64,000 nucleotides of DNA from Paenibacillus sp. OK003 (GCF_900109515.1 NZ_FOBD01000008.1:291089-355088); one strand, 5' to 3'; shown: positions 42,851 to 52,204, numbered from the stretch's first letter. A program made the numbers and translations. Notes: generated by a model from the letters alone, not told the origin.

Positions 42851-42872
42851 TAGAGCGAAGTACTTCGCTCTA
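42851..42872. promoter_or_regulatory. Perfect 22-bp palindrome upstream of the Amidase_6 gene
   Basis: Each arm is TAGAGCGAAGT / ACTTCGCTCTA with no loop. It is 31 bp before the GTG start and just after a TATATTATAG stretch that could be a -10. There is no T-run on either side, so it is more likely an operator than a terminator. Confidence 0.65.
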
Positions 42873-42903
42873 AAAATACATTTGATTGGAGAGTGATTTA
42901 AAA

Positions 42904-44013
42904 GTGAAGTTTAGAAAAAACTTGTTAATTATTTGTTCACTTGCTCTTTGTTTAAGCCCTCTAGCTAGTGTACAAGCTAAGCCACAAGAACAATCCATCG
43001 GAAAGACGGATATATCCAGCAAAACGGAGGTTCTCAGGGCAGCGGACATTCGGTACTATAAAACACTCCCAGGAAGTCCCGAAGAAGCCAAAGAAAAAGG
43101 ATTAGTGGAACATCAGGAAGCGATTGAACTGGTCAATCAACAGTATCTTTTGGAAAACGGTACTGAAATTAAAGCAGATCTCGATAATATTGGATATCAG
43201 AATTATGTAATGTCTTTGGGATCAGCCTTTGATCTATTCGATGCTACAGACATGAAGAAGATTGTTTCCTTTGTTAAATTCATAGATCTATATGAAAACT
43301 ATTCAAAGAACGAAATACTAGCAAATTACGAAAATAAACTTTCTCAGAAATCACAGCTTTCCACTGAAGAAACAGAGGAAATATTCAGCCTTATGCCCAT
43401 TGACTTAAGTGCACCGTATACAGTAGATAGCGCAACAACCTCTCTCACAACTAAAGAAAGCACAAGTGACATGTCGATTCAGACTGTTTTTGCTAATGGA
43501 TACGATAATATTGCTGCCCGTGACTATGCCTATCAATGGTGGAATGGCAGAAACCCGGTATACTCAACTTATTACGCTGAATATAACGGTTGCAAAATAT
43601 CGGATAAATGTTGGAGGGATTGTGCTAATTTTGTTTCACAATCGTTATACGCTGGAGGAATGAAATTTAAATACGGAGCTAGTTTTACGAGCAATGAATC
43701 CTGGCATTTTGGTCCACTTATTCCCTCACATACCTGGGGCGGTGCCACCAACTTCTATAGACACTGGAAAGATCGAGCTGTTGTAGCTTCTAGTGTGTCA
43801 GATTTGCAAACCGGAGATGCTGTAAGTTATGACGCTGGCAATGATGGTGATCCGGATCATACCGCAATTATTACTAAAAATACAGGTAGCAGTAGTGCCA
43901 ATAAATACCTCACTCAACACACTTCTGATAGAAAAGAAGAAACTACTCTTAAGAATTGGTATGATGCAGGCTACAGAGTGTATGGATATGAAATAGATAA
44001 AGCTACTAATTAA
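42904..44013 (+). CDS. Secreted Amidase_6 domain protein
   Basis: 369 aa from GTG 42904, with GGAG 11 bases upstream. Sec signal peptide ends SVQA. Residues ~30-190 form a helical N-terminal region with no family seen. The C-terminal ~170 residues are a putative amidase domain (PF12671): YDNIAARDYAYQWWNGRNPVYSTY, a DCANFVSQSLYAGG nucleophile-Cys motif, SHTWGGATNFYRHW and DHTAIITKNT. It probably cleaves peptide bonds in cell-wall material (inference). The gene is much more AT-rich than its surroundings, and a strict palindrome precedes it. Confidence 0.82.
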   Translation: MKFRKNLLIICSLALCLSPLASVQAKPQEQSIGKTDISSKTEVLRAADIRYYKTLPGSPEEAKEKGLVEHQEAIELVNQQYLLENGTEIKADLDNIGYQNYVMSLGSAFDLFDATDMKKIVSFVKFIDLYENYSKNEILANYENKLSQKSQLSTEETEEIFSLMPIDLSAPYTVDSATTSLTTKESTSDMSIQTVFANGYDNIAARDYAYQWWNGRNPVYSTYYAEYNGCKISDKCWRDCANFVSQSLYAGGMKFKYGASFTSNESWHFGPLIPSHTWGGATNFYRHWKDRAVVASSVSDLQTGDAVSYDAGNDGDPDHTAIITKNTGSSSANKYLTQHTSDRKEETTLKNWYDAGYRVYGYEIDKATN

Positions 44014-44019
44014 ATAAAC

Positions 44020-44057
44020 ACCCGCCCCACCATTGATTTTATGATAGTGGGGCGGGT
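44020..44057. terminator. Bidirectional terminator
   Basis: ACCCGCCCCAC (44020-44030) pairs perfectly with GTGGGGCGGGT (44047-44057). It lies between the convergent Amidase_6 and membrane-protein genes. Confidence 0.75.
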
Positions 44058-44081
44058 ATTAAAATCAAAATCTATTATATG

Positions 44082-44450
44082 CTAATCTGCTAAATTGGTA
44101 ACGTTACCTTTTACACTATAAATTACATATTTATGGTTCCATTGCTTCACGTTCACAATCGTTTTTTCGTGCCCCTTCTCAAAAAAATAGTTAGAGCCTT
44201 CTTGCTCAACATAACTCCAACCCTCCCTGCTCATTCGCTCTTTCATAAGAGGCTCAATGGATAAATTCTCTATTGCCAAATAACTCCCCTCTTCATTCAT
44301 CTCAACGATTTTCGCATCTGTCGTTTGTAAAGTGTACATAAGCTTTACATTATGATATCCAACATTTTTAATATAGGCTCCGGCTAAAATCAGTACAATG
44401 ACAATTAAAAGAAGTATAACTAGCATGACAATTTTCCAAGTTCTATTCAT
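44082..44450 (-). CDS. Membrane-anchored hypothetical protein
   Basis: 122 aa. One N-terminal TM helix (WKIVMLVILLLIVIVLILAGAYI), then an ~95-residue external domain (MKERMSREGWSYVEQEGSNYFFEKG, VKQWNHKYVIYSV). AT-rich. ATG 44450 with GGGGGAGATG nearby. No family recognised. Like the lipoprotein at 42179 it is a small surface-anchored protein preceded, on its strand, by a copy of the 111-bp repeat; an orphan immunity role is a guess. Confidence 0.65.
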   Translation of the reverse strand: MNRTWKIVMLVILLLIVIVLILAGAYIKNVGYHNVKLMYTLQTTDAKIVEMNEEGSYLAIENLSIEPLMKERMSREGWSYVEQEGSNYFFEKGHEKTIVNVKQWNHKYVIYSVKGNVTNLAD

Positions 44451-44726
44451 CTCATCTCCCCCTTTTACTCCTAGACGACGTCAAAACATAAATGGTTTCA
44501 ATGGGCTAATATTATCCTTCGAATCAAGCTGCTCACAGCAGTTCCAATTAATTCCCATATATTAAATTTAAATTTTTACAATAAGAAGTTTGTGAGGAGA
44601 AATCCTATTTCTCCTGTGGACCCTTACGAATCAACTCTCCACCCCGATGCGCCCTATTCGTAACTTAAGAAAGTCAGGCACAGAGCGTTCCCTCCACTTG
44701 ATCCAAGCGGATATCCATATTAACGA

Positions 44727-44837
44727 GTTATCTGCATCATAGTACAAAATCAACATGATCACATCGGCTGTTGGCATCGTTTTTATGTAACTTTGTTCCT
44801 AAATGATTCCAATAGAGCATTCGGGTGTACATTACCC
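44727..44837. repeat. 111-bp direct repeat, copy B
   Basis: Matches 42594-42704 with about five to six substitutions and no gaps. Its minus-strand frame (44859-44737) ends with the same fifteen residues as copy A. The 276 bp between the upstream gene's start (44450) and this repeat are AT-rich and show no other gene. Confidence 0.85.
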
Positions 44838-44884
44838 AATTCAACTGTTTTTGCATCATTTCTCTATTTATCATTTGCCCAGAC

Positions 44885-44915
44885 AAAAAAAGAGCCTGCT
44901 CCAGAGAGCGGCCCT
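44885..44915 (-). terminator. Terminator of the DUF445 gene
   Basis: Minus-strand GCTC-TCTG-GAGC hairpin extended by AGGGCC/GGCTCT, followed by TTTTTTT. Confidence 0.75.
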
Positions 44916-44936
44916 AATCTTGCCATTATCAATGAG

Positions 44937-46193
44937 TTACTCCAATACCATCCGCAGGGCGGTCAGTGCAATCCCGATTATAAATCCGGTAACGGCCCCG
45001 TTAATCCGAATCCATTGCAAATCCTGTCCAACCTTATCCTCAATCAAGGAGATCAATGAGGCATTGTCCATTTTGTCCACGTTTTCGCGCACGAGGTTGC
45101 CAATTTTGGAATGGTTTTTCTCTAGCAGCGTCGTTACACCTTCCACAATCTTTGCATTCAACCCTGCCAATAAAGCATCGTCTGACCGCAAATCGGACAA
45201 TACCCGCTCAATCGCAGGCAGAGCAAACGTCTCCACATACTGACCATCTTCCATTGCAGCGAGCGCCTTTTCCCTCAATTCAGTGAGTTTGTTCAGCACG
45301 GTTTCCTCTGCGTTCCATCCATCCAGCATGTTGTTTTTCCAGCCGTTGACTCCATCCTGCACACTTTCACTCATCGCCAGCCGGATAGCCTGGGTTCGCA
45401 ACAGATCAAGCACTTTGTAACGAAGAGCGCTGCCCTCCCGCTTCATGTCCTCCACCCGGTCAAACAGATATCCTTGCAAAATACTGCCCAGACGCTCCTC
45501 GTTCAGATAACCCATGAACGCATTCATCGCAAATTGCATTAATCCGTTCATCTGGATGCCACTGATTGCCTTTAGGCCGCTTTCACCCAAAAACATGATC
45601 GTCTCCGGCTTCACCAGCCATTCCTCTGCCTGCTTCAGACCGTAATCCAGTGCTTTGGCATCATATCCACGCTCACTCATCTGGATCGAAGCCCGCTCCA
45701 GAATCGGACCCAGGTCGAAGGCTCCCGCCTGTGATTTGATCTCACCCGCAACCAGCGGAGCAATCTGCTCCAACGGCAGGCCGGCAAGGATACGTTTGCA
45801 GAGCGTATCGATCATGCTTTTGACTCCATCGTTGTGAAGTTCCCTTGTCATGGTATCCAGAACGATTTCTGCCGCCTTGAAGCCCTCAATTTTCTCGGTG
45901 ATGCTATCCTTGTTCAGCAAATTGTTTTCCACCGCGGAGACAAGGCCTTCAGTCAATTTGTCCCGATTTTTGGGCAGCAAAGCCGTATGGGGAATCGGAA
46001 TACCCAGTGGATGACGGAACAACGCTGTTACGGCGAACCAGTCCGCAAGTCCACCTACCAGCCCCGCTTCAAATGAACCTACAAGCAGTTTGCCTACTAC
46101 ACCGCCCTGAAACGGCAATGATGCGGCAAATCCCGCCCCCATAATAACGAGAGACCAAGCTGCTGCTTTTTTGGTTTGTTTAGGTTTAGCCAT
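44937..46193 (-). CDS. DUF445 family membrane protein
   Basis: 418 aa. TM helix at ~12-32, then the family signature AGLVGGLADWFAVTALFRHPLGIPIPHTALLPKNRDKL, a long helical region, and a C-terminal TM (INGAVTGFIIGIALTALRMVL). Both ends are membrane-anchored, as in YheB-type proteins. The role is unknown. ATG behind AAAGGAG. Monocistronic. Confidence 0.9.
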   Translation of the reverse strand: MAKPKQTKKAAAWSLVIMGAGFAASLPFQGGVVGKLLVGSFEAGLVGGLADWFAVTALFRHPLGIPIPHTALLPKNRDKLTEGLVSAVENNLLNKDSITEKIEGFKAAEIVLDTMTRELHNDGVKSMIDTLCKRILAGLPLEQIAPLVAGEIKSQAGAFDLGPILERASIQMSERGYDAKALDYGLKQAEEWLVKPETIMFLGESGLKAISGIQMNGLMQFAMNAFMGYLNEERLGSILQGYLFDRVEDMKREGSALRYKVLDLLRTQAIRLAMSESVQDGVNGWKNNMLDGWNAEETVLNKLTELREKALAAMEDGQYVETFALPAIERVLSDLRSDDALLAGLNAKIVEGVTTLLEKNHSKIGNLVRENVDKMDNASLISLIEDKVGQDLQWIRINGAVTGFIIGIALTALRMVLE

Positions 46194-46529
46194 TGTATTC
46201 TTACTCCTTTATCGTTAATCACACGGGTTCAATAACACCCAAATTTCCCGTGCTCCTCTGTTCTTCATATGATCCCTTCCATAGGGAAGCTTCTGTTTCC
46301 ATATTTCGTATACTTCATCTTATCACCCGTAGGCGTCAAAACCAAACCTCTGGCTGGTGAAAAAAGATAAAAGAGGGGTTTTTCCTATCGAAATGGTCGT
46401 ATTCTTTCCAATTACCAAAAAGGTTTTAGTATAATTGATACAGACGGTCATCCATTTACGATTGGCTGGCGATCAACAGGGTAATTACATAATGGAATAA
46501 TGAATGAATCAGAGGAGGAATTTCGGACC
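46194..46529. other. Intergenic region with divergent promoters
   Basis: 336 bp between divergent DUF445 and aldo/keto reductase genes. A TATAAT-like -10 (AGTATAATTG, ~46427-46436) could serve the plus-strand gene. No further gene or structure recognised. Confidence 0.5.
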
Positions 46530-47357
46530 ATGAAACACGTGCAGGACACAACGACACTTTATAACGGAGTCAAAATGCCATGGCTGGGTTTTGGGGTATT
46601 CAAAGTTAAAGACGGAGACGAAGTCGTTCAAGCTATCAAAACGGCCATTCAAGCTGGTTATCGCAGTATCGATACAGCGAAAGCGTATAACAACGAAACC
46701 GGTGTAGCTCAGGGTATTCGTGAATCTGGAATCGCCCGCGAGGATCTATTCATTACCACCAAAGTGTGGAACGGGGACCAAGGTTACGAATCGACACTGG
46801 CCGCTTTTGAAGCAAGCATGGAAAGACTCGAACTGGAATATCTGGATCTCTATCTGATCCACTGGCCTGTCAAAGGTAAGTATAAGGATACCTGGAGAGC
46901 GCTGGAGAAGCTGCATAAGGAAGGACGCATCCGCGCCATTGGGGTGAGTAATTTCCAGATCCACCATCTGGAAGACCTGATGATCGATGCGACCATTAAA
47001 CCTGCTGTGAATCAGGTGGAATTGCATCCACTATTGATCCAAACGGAGCTTCGGGAGTATTGCAGCAAACATCAGATCCAGATTGAAGCCTGGTCTCCAC
47101 TGGGTCAGGGACATCTTTTGGAGCATCCGCTTCTTCAAGACATTGCTGCCAAGTACAGCAAGTCACCAGCACAGGTCATTCTTCGTTGGGATCTGCAAAA
47201 TGGCATTGTGACCATACCCAAATCCATTACACCACAGCGCATTCGTGATAATGCGGACCTGTATGACTTTGAGTTGACCACGGAAGAAATCGAGCGCATC
47301 AATCAATTGAACGAGAATAAGCGCTTTGGTTCCGATCCGGACAATTTTAACTTCTAA
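46530..47357 (+). CDS. Aldo/keto reductase (AKR5 YvgN/YtbE-like)
   Basis: 275 aa TIM-barrel NADPH-dependent reductase. Catalytic tetrad visible: Asp (YRSIDTAKAYNNE), Tyr in AYNNE, Lys in FITTKVWN and His in LIHWPVKG. C-terminal NADPH-binding IPKSITPQRIRDN. The closest functional group is the methylglyoxal/glyoxal reductases of Bacillus. I chose ATG 46530 behind AGAGGAGG. A copy of the structured repeat follows directly. Confidence 0.93.
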   Translation: MKHVQDTTTLYNGVKMPWLGFGVFKVKDGDEVVQAIKTAIQAGYRSIDTAKAYNNETGVAQGIRESGIAREDLFITTKVWNGDQGYESTLAAFEASMERLELEYLDLYLIHWPVKGKYKDTWRALEKLHKEGRIRAIGVSNFQIHHLEDLMIDATIKPAVNQVELHPLLIQTELREYCSKHQIQIEAWSPLGQGHLLEHPLLQDIAAKYSKSPAQVILRWDLQNGIVTIPKSITPQRIRDNADLYDFELTTEEIERINQLNENKRFGSDPDNFNF

Positions 47358-47377
47358 CCCCAACATACAATCAAAGC

Positions 47378-47610
47378 TATATAAGTTGAACTAATCATTT
47401 ACACAGAAACGGAGAGGACAGAAAAAACCTGGAAAAGCGAAGCGTTCGCCTGAAAGCTTTCTGAAAGAAAGCTACATCGTAAGCATAGGCTTATCACCGG
47501 ATTTTTCCCTTAAGAAAAGGGAATCAAAAAAATCTGGGGATAACAGCGATTGGAAGGTTATTCTGTCATCGGAGTGCACGTGTGAATATATCTTTAGTTC
47601 AACTTATATA
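47378..47610 (+). repeat. Dispersed structured repeat, copy 3, with perfect terminal inverted repeats
   Basis: 233 bp bounded by TATATAAGTTGAACTAA (47378-47394) and its exact reverse complement (47594-47610). Core outer stem TTATCACCGGAT (47491) / ATCTGGGGATAA (47532) with one A-G mismatch; inner stem TTCCCTT / AAGGGAA; then CAGCGATTGG. It carries about 40 extra bases before the core, including a GAAAGCTTTC hairpin. Confidence 0.9.
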
Positions 47611-47620
47611 GAAAACATCA

Positions 47621-47663
47621 AAAAATCCCGATCTGGATGCACACGCACCTGGATCGGGATTTT
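47621..47663 (-). terminator. Terminator of the cupin gene
   Basis: AAAATCCCGATC / GATCGGGATTTT perfect 12-bp stem; an additional T-run on the minus strand. Confidence 0.85.
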
Positions 47664-47684
47664 GCTTATTCATTTATAGTTATA

Positions 47685-48143
47685 TTAGCCTTTGGAAACC
47701 AGTTTGAAATCATCAAAATGGAAGCCTGGTGCTACAACGCACGTTACGAGCACAGGCTCATCACCCAGCGGACGTGCGGTTTGCCATACTCCGGCTGGAA
47801 CGAGTACCTGCGGCGATTGACCCGCAGCAATATCCATACCCAGCACGAGAACTTCTTCATTTTCCGGGTTTTCGCCGTTGCCGCCCAATTTCAATTCTAC
47901 TGGACTGCCGCTATGCCACAACCAGAGCTCATCAGACAAAACGGTATGCCATTCCGAGACTTCATGGGAGTGCAGCAGGAAGTACGTCGAACTTGCCGAG
48001 AATCGAGGGCCTGAGTATGTATCCGGCAGTACGGATTGTGGAATTTGATACGATGCCTTCCATTCTTCCTTATACCAACCGCCTTCAACGTGTGGCTGCA
48101 TATTCAATGCAGCAACCAGTGGCGATAATTCATGTGTCGTCAT
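47685..48143 (-). CDS. Cupin protein, DUF985 family
   Basis: 152 aa. The family signature is HVEGGWYKEEWKAS, then STYFLLHSHEVSEWHTVLSDELWLWHSG and QVLVPAGVWQTARPLGDEPVLVTCVVAPGFHFDDF. Two cupin motifs supply the His/Glu metal site. Substrate unknown. ATG 48143 behind AAGGAAGG. Monocistronic, divergent from the AraC gene. Confidence 0.9.
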   Translation of the reverse strand: MTTHELSPLVAALNMQPHVEGGWYKEEWKASYQIPQSVLPDTYSGPRFSASSTYFLLHSHEVSEWHTVLSDELWLWHSGSPVELKLGGNGENPENEEVLVLGMDIAAGQSPQVLVPAGVWQTARPLGDEPVLVTCVVAPGFHFDDFKLVSKG

Positions 48144-48401
48144 ATTCTGTTTCCTTCCTTCCAAATCAAATTGGAGACACCTCTATCCAGAGGTTAGCCT
48201 CACTCCCCCTACTGTAAAACATGAATAGACTTTTGTCACCTTTACAGCATATATAAGCACCCCGAAAATCATTCCACCCGCATTCTATTCATTTTCGACT
48301 GGTCGAACCCTCATCACATGATAGCGTTTACAACAAACTGGATTTTCCGTTATGATATGGATATTAACCGTAAATCAGCTGCTGCAGAGGGGAGACGTGT
48401 T

Positions 48402-49253
48402 ATGAGTGTTATAGAGGATCGGATTGGACCCAAATATCGAATTGGCGAGAGTTCATTCACCATTGAGCACATGAGCAGACACGACGGGAACGCCATGCCA
48501 CAGCCTCACGCACACCCTTTTTACGAACTGTATTATCTGCTTGAAGGAGAACGCGTCTATTCCATGAATGGTCAGCTTCTTACCGCACGCAAAGGTGATT
48601 TGATCCTGATCAATCCCCATGATGTACATACGACGTCCAAAGGAAGCATGCCCGGCTTTGAACGAATCCTGATCGGATTCTCGCCTTCTTTTGCCACCGG
48701 GATGGAGCTTGGAATATGTGGTCTGCTTCCCTTCGATCGTTCAAGGCTGCTGCACTTCCCTGATGCGGAACAGCCCGAGATCGAACGGATGCTGTGGCAG
48801 ATGCTACAAGAATGCAAGGAGCGCCGACCTCATTATGTAATCGTAGTGAGAAGCCTGCTCGCCCAAATCCTGATTCAGATCCACCGGGTGGAAGAGAATA
48901 CTCGGCAATCCTCACCGGTCCCGCATCATCCGATGCAGGAAAAGATCAGTGAGATCGTCACTTACGTGAACAATCATTATACCGAGCCCCTTACGTTGGA
49001 AGAGGCCGCAGCGCGATTTTATATCAGTCCATCTTATCTAAGCCGAATGTTCAGCCGTTTTACCGGATTTCGCTTCAGCGAATATTTGCGTGTTACCCGG
49101 GTTCGGGAGGCACAGAGACGTTTACTGTCCACTCAGGAACGGGTGCAAATGATTGCGGAGAAGGTAGGATTTGAGCATACAGCCCATTTTAATAAAACGT
49201 TTAAACAGGTGACCGGGACTACGCCGCTTCGCTATCGCAAAGAACATCGATAG
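48402..49253 (+). CDS. AraC-family transcriptional regulator
   Basis: 283 aa. An N-terminal cupin-like sugar-sensing domain (PQPHAHPFYELYYLLEGERVYSMNGQLL, LINPHDVHTT) is joined to two helix-turn-helix motifs at the C-terminus (LTLEEAAARFYISPSYLSRMFSRFTGFRFSEYLRVTRVREAQRRLL; FEHTAHFNKTFKQVTGTTPLRYR). ATG 48402 follows AGGGGAGA. It ends facing a GH28 gene and could regulate it, though the genes are convergent. Confidence 0.92.
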   Translation: MSVIEDRIGPKYRIGESSFTIEHMSRHDGNAMPQPHAHPFYELYYLLEGERVYSMNGQLLTARKGDLILINPHDVHTTSKGSMPGFERILIGFSPSFATGMELGICGLLPFDRSRLLHFPDAEQPEIERMLWQMLQECKERRPHYVIVVRSLLAQILIQIHRVEENTRQSSPVPHHPMQEKISEIVTYVNNHYTEPLTLEEAAARFYISPSYLSRMFSRFTGFRFSEYLRVTRVREAQRRLLSTQERVQMIAEKVGFEHTAHFNKTFKQVTGTTPLRYRKEHR

Positions 49254-49368
49254 ATCTTCATAGCGACTGGCGAAGCCGGACGTCTGTCATGCGACAACCT
49301 ATCATGACACCGCGCGCCAGGGAGATGCCCGCGGTGATATGTTAAGCCTATGCTACATCGAACCCTTT

Positions 49369-50982
49369 TTACCTGCGGATAATTACGCCACTTCTTACTT
49401 CAGGACCAACGGAGATTTGGCGTCCCTCTGTATCTGCATCACTTTCCCGACATACGATCCCTGCCGATTCATGTCCTGTCACCATCAGAAGCCGACCATC
49501 CGCGCCCACACCCTCAATCGCTTCCAGCTCCGCACCCTTACACTGATGCAAATGAATTAACGATCCTTCGGTAATATGTGCGTTCATTTCGGCGATTCGC
49601 AGGTGCTTCGCATGAGCGCATTGCACCCCGTTTCGAGCCGTCACCGTATATCCCTGAATGACCAGACCGTCCAGAGGCATTTCCGGCAGTCCACTCACCA
49701 ATAACGCGGTTTCCGCTCCTGCACAGACCACATCCGATATCCGAATATCCCGGAATACCGGAGTCTCCTCACTGACCTCCTGAGTCAAGTCGCTACCACG
49801 AGCGGAACCCTCCTGATTGGCATAGAAAAAGGAAAACGAAATAGCTTCCATAATGATATCTTTCATATAAATGCGCTCCACCTGAATATCCTCAACGACC
49901 CCGCCGCGCCCACGAGCGCTTTTGAAGCGAAGCCCAATATCCGTTCCAATAAACGTACAGTCCGAGACCCGGACATGCCGCACGCCACCGGACATTTCAC
50001 TGCCAATGACAAAACCGCCATGACCGTGATACACGGTGCAATTGCGGATCGTAATATATTCCGAGGGCAAACCGAGCTCACGACCTTCTGCATCCTTGCC
50101 GGATTTCAGGCAGATCGCATCATCACCAACATCGAATACACTCTGCTCCACAACGACATGACGGCAGGATTCGATGTCCAGCCCATCACCATTCTGGGAA
50201 AACCATGGATTTCGCACACTCACGTTACGAATCGTGACATGCTCGGATGCCCAGGGGTGCAGGTTCCATGCCGGCGAATTCTGGAACGTCGGGCCGTCCA
50301 AAAGCACTCGTATACATTGGCGCAAGCTGACCATGTTGGGACGCAAAAAGTCTCTGACTTCCTCATAAGCAGCCACGTCACGCACTTGCTCCAGATGCAG
50401 ACGGTTCGCAATCGCACCGCCTTCAAGGGCAGAAGTCGAGGGCCACCAGATGGCTTCGTCTCCGCCAACCTGCTCCACCACACCGCCCGAAGAAACCAGT
50501 CGATTCCACTGCGAGGCCGTCATCTTGGATCGTTTCACCGGACGCCATGCCTCTCCACCGCCATCCCAAATCCCCTCACCCGTGATCGCAATATCCTCCA
50601 GCTGCTCACCATCAATAGGCGACTGACACCGCACCGCCTGCCAACCTTCGAAGCTGGACGCAATCAGGGGATATTGATCGAAATTACGGCTGAACGTAAC
50701 CAGAGCACCCGCCTGAACATGAAGCTCAATTCGACTGCGGAGAACAATCGGACCCGTTAACCAAACACCCGCCGGAATGACAATTCGGCCACCGCCCGCT
50801 TCTGCACAAGCTGCTATAGCCAGCCGGAACATCTCGGTATTATCGGTCAAGCCATCCCCTACCGCACCATAATCCGTAATCTGAAAATCCCGTGCAGGGA
50901 TGACAGGTAAACTCACTTCATAAGCTTTCGTATGGGATTCAACACCTTCTCCTGTACCCAGTGGGGAGTAATATGTATTCAT
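49369..50982 (-). CDS. Glycoside hydrolase family 28 protein (polygalacturonase-like)
   Basis: 537 aa right-handed beta-helix. Active-site motifs of GH28 are present: NGDGLDIES, GDDAICLKSG, GHGGFVIGSEMSGGVRHV and RFKSARGRGG. The N-terminal DYGAVGDGLTDNTEMFRLAIAACAEAGGGRIVIPAG is the pectate-lyase-superfamily entry strand. There is no signal peptide, so it would act on short oligogalacturonides or related glycosides inside the cell. That suggests an exo-type enzyme after uptake. ATG at 50982; terminator-like hairpin near 49303-49339. Confidence 0.92.
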   Translation of the reverse strand: MNTYYSPLGTGEGVESHTKAYEVSLPVIPARDFQITDYGAVGDGLTDNTEMFRLAIAACAEAGGGRIVIPAGVWLTGPIVLRSRIELHVQAGALVTFSRNFDQYPLIASSFEGWQAVRCQSPIDGEQLEDIAITGEGIWDGGGEAWRPVKRSKMTASQWNRLVSSGGVVEQVGGDEAIWWPSTSALEGGAIANRLHLEQVRDVAAYEEVRDFLRPNMVSLRQCIRVLLDGPTFQNSPAWNLHPWASEHVTIRNVSVRNPWFSQNGDGLDIESCRHVVVEQSVFDVGDDAICLKSGKDAEGRELGLPSEYITIRNCTVYHGHGGFVIGSEMSGGVRHVRVSDCTFIGTDIGLRFKSARGRGGVVEDIQVERIYMKDIIMEAISFSFFYANQEGSARGSDLTQEVSEETPVFRDIRISDVVCAGAETALLVSGLPEMPLDGLVIQGYTVTARNGVQCAHAKHLRIAEMNAHITEGSLIHLHQCKGAELEAIEGVGADGRLLMVTGHESAGIVCRESDADTEGRQISVGPEVRSGVIIRR

Positions 50983-51443
50983 CGTTCAGAACATCCTCTC
51001 TACCTATAATTGGATCGGACTGTTTTTAATATTGCATTACTTACTGGAAAGCGCATTCTCGCTCCATCATATCAATGCCATAGGGCATAAGGTTGAGCTT
51101 TTTTGCCATGTACGATTCAGAATTTGATGTTATTTGTTTTTATGATCAGAGTCATAAAGTAAACATCCCTTCCAGTATACTCTATACATCTATTCCAATG
51201 GTTGTAAAACAACTAGGAGAATGGATTCATTTTTCTGTCAGGATTCGTCACAAAGAGGCTAGCAATATAACAAATATATAACATAATTACTGGCTATAGC
51301 CCTATAAAACCCATTACTTATGTCATGTTTTATCACAAACCAATTGCCTTTAGCAGGATGAGTATGTATGATTAAATAACTAGTTTCAATTTATTCCTTA
51401 ATATCCCTTTTACACACAGATGCTGCAGAAAGGATGGGGTCTC
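50983..51443. other. AT-rich intergenic region
   Basis: 461 bp between GH28 and the glutamine-type ABC operon. It holds promoters for both but no clear gene; a 62-codon frame at 51093-51281 has no ribosome binding site and reads like noise. No riboswitch recognised. Confidence 0.5.
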
Positions 51444-52172
51444 TTGATTGAATTTAGGGGTGTTCAGAAGCATTTTGCCCATTTTCATGTCCTCAAAGAT
51501 ATTCATCTTCACATTGAAGAAGGAGAAGTCGTTGTCATTATCGGCCCTTCCGGCTCAGGCAAAAGTACATTGCTCCGCTGCATCAATCGTCTGGAGACGA
51601 TTACCGAAGGTGAACTTATCGTCAGTGGTGTCCCTTTACATCAGAAAAAGGTGGACATCAACCTCTTCCGCCGTGACATCGGCATGGTATTTCAACACTT
51701 CAATCTCTACCCTCACAAAAAAGTCATCGATAACATTACCCTTGCACCCATGAAGGTGCGTAAACAGCCCAAAGCACAGGCAGCCTCTACGGCGATGAAG
51801 TATTTGACCCGGGTTGGCATTGCCGACAAGGCAGACAGTTATCCTTCCCAGTTGTCAGGTGGACAACAGCAGCGGGTAGCCATTGCAAGAGGTCTTGCCA
51901 TGGAGCCCAAAATCATGCTTTTTGACGAACCCACTTCTGCACTAGATCCCGAAATGATCGGGGAAGTTCTGGATGTCATGCGGTCTCTTGCACATAACGG
52001 GATGACAATGGTCGTTGTTACACATGAGATGGGATTCGCCCGCGAGGTCGCAGACCGAGTCATCTTTATGGATGAAGGCCGAATTGTGGAAGAAGCCTCC
52101 GCCGCTGAATTTTTCGACAACCCGAGAGAAGAACGGGCCAAGCAATTTCTGAGTCGTCTGATTCACCACTGA
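51444..52172 (+). CDS. glnQ: Polar amino acid ABC transporter ATPase (GlnQ-like)
   Basis: 242 aa. Walker [11 protein letters not shown]-loop [16 protein letters not shown], signature [16 protein letters not shown], Walker [15 protein letters not shown] and H-loop [10 protein letters not shown]. It is almost identical in layout to GlnQ/ArtM ATPases. I chose TTG 51444, with AAAGGA 9 bases upstream; the ATG at 51420 is upstream of that site. First gene of a four-gene operon. Confidence 0.93.
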   Translation: MIEFRGVQKHFAHFHVLKDIHLHIEEGEVVVIIGPSGSGKSTLLRCINRLETITEGELIVSGVPLHQKKVDINLFRRDIGMVFQHFNLYPHKKVIDNITLAPMKVRKQPKAQAASTAMKYLTRVGIADKADSYPSQLSGGQQQRVAIARGLAMEPKIMLFDEPTSALDPEMIGEVLDVMRSLAHNGMTMVVVTHEMGFAREVADRVIFMDEGRIVEEASAAEFFDNPREERAKQFLSRLIHH

Positions 52173-52204
52173 GAATAATCCATTTTGAAAGGGGTCTTTA
52201 CCAA

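Noticed and set aside
42851..42872. Perfect palindrome as a terminator
   Set aside because: No loop of normal size and no T-run on either strand; position just before a start codon fits an operator better.
51093..51281. 62-codon frame on the plus strand before glnQ
   Set aside because: No ribosome binding site, no homology pattern, AT-rich region rich in chance starts.
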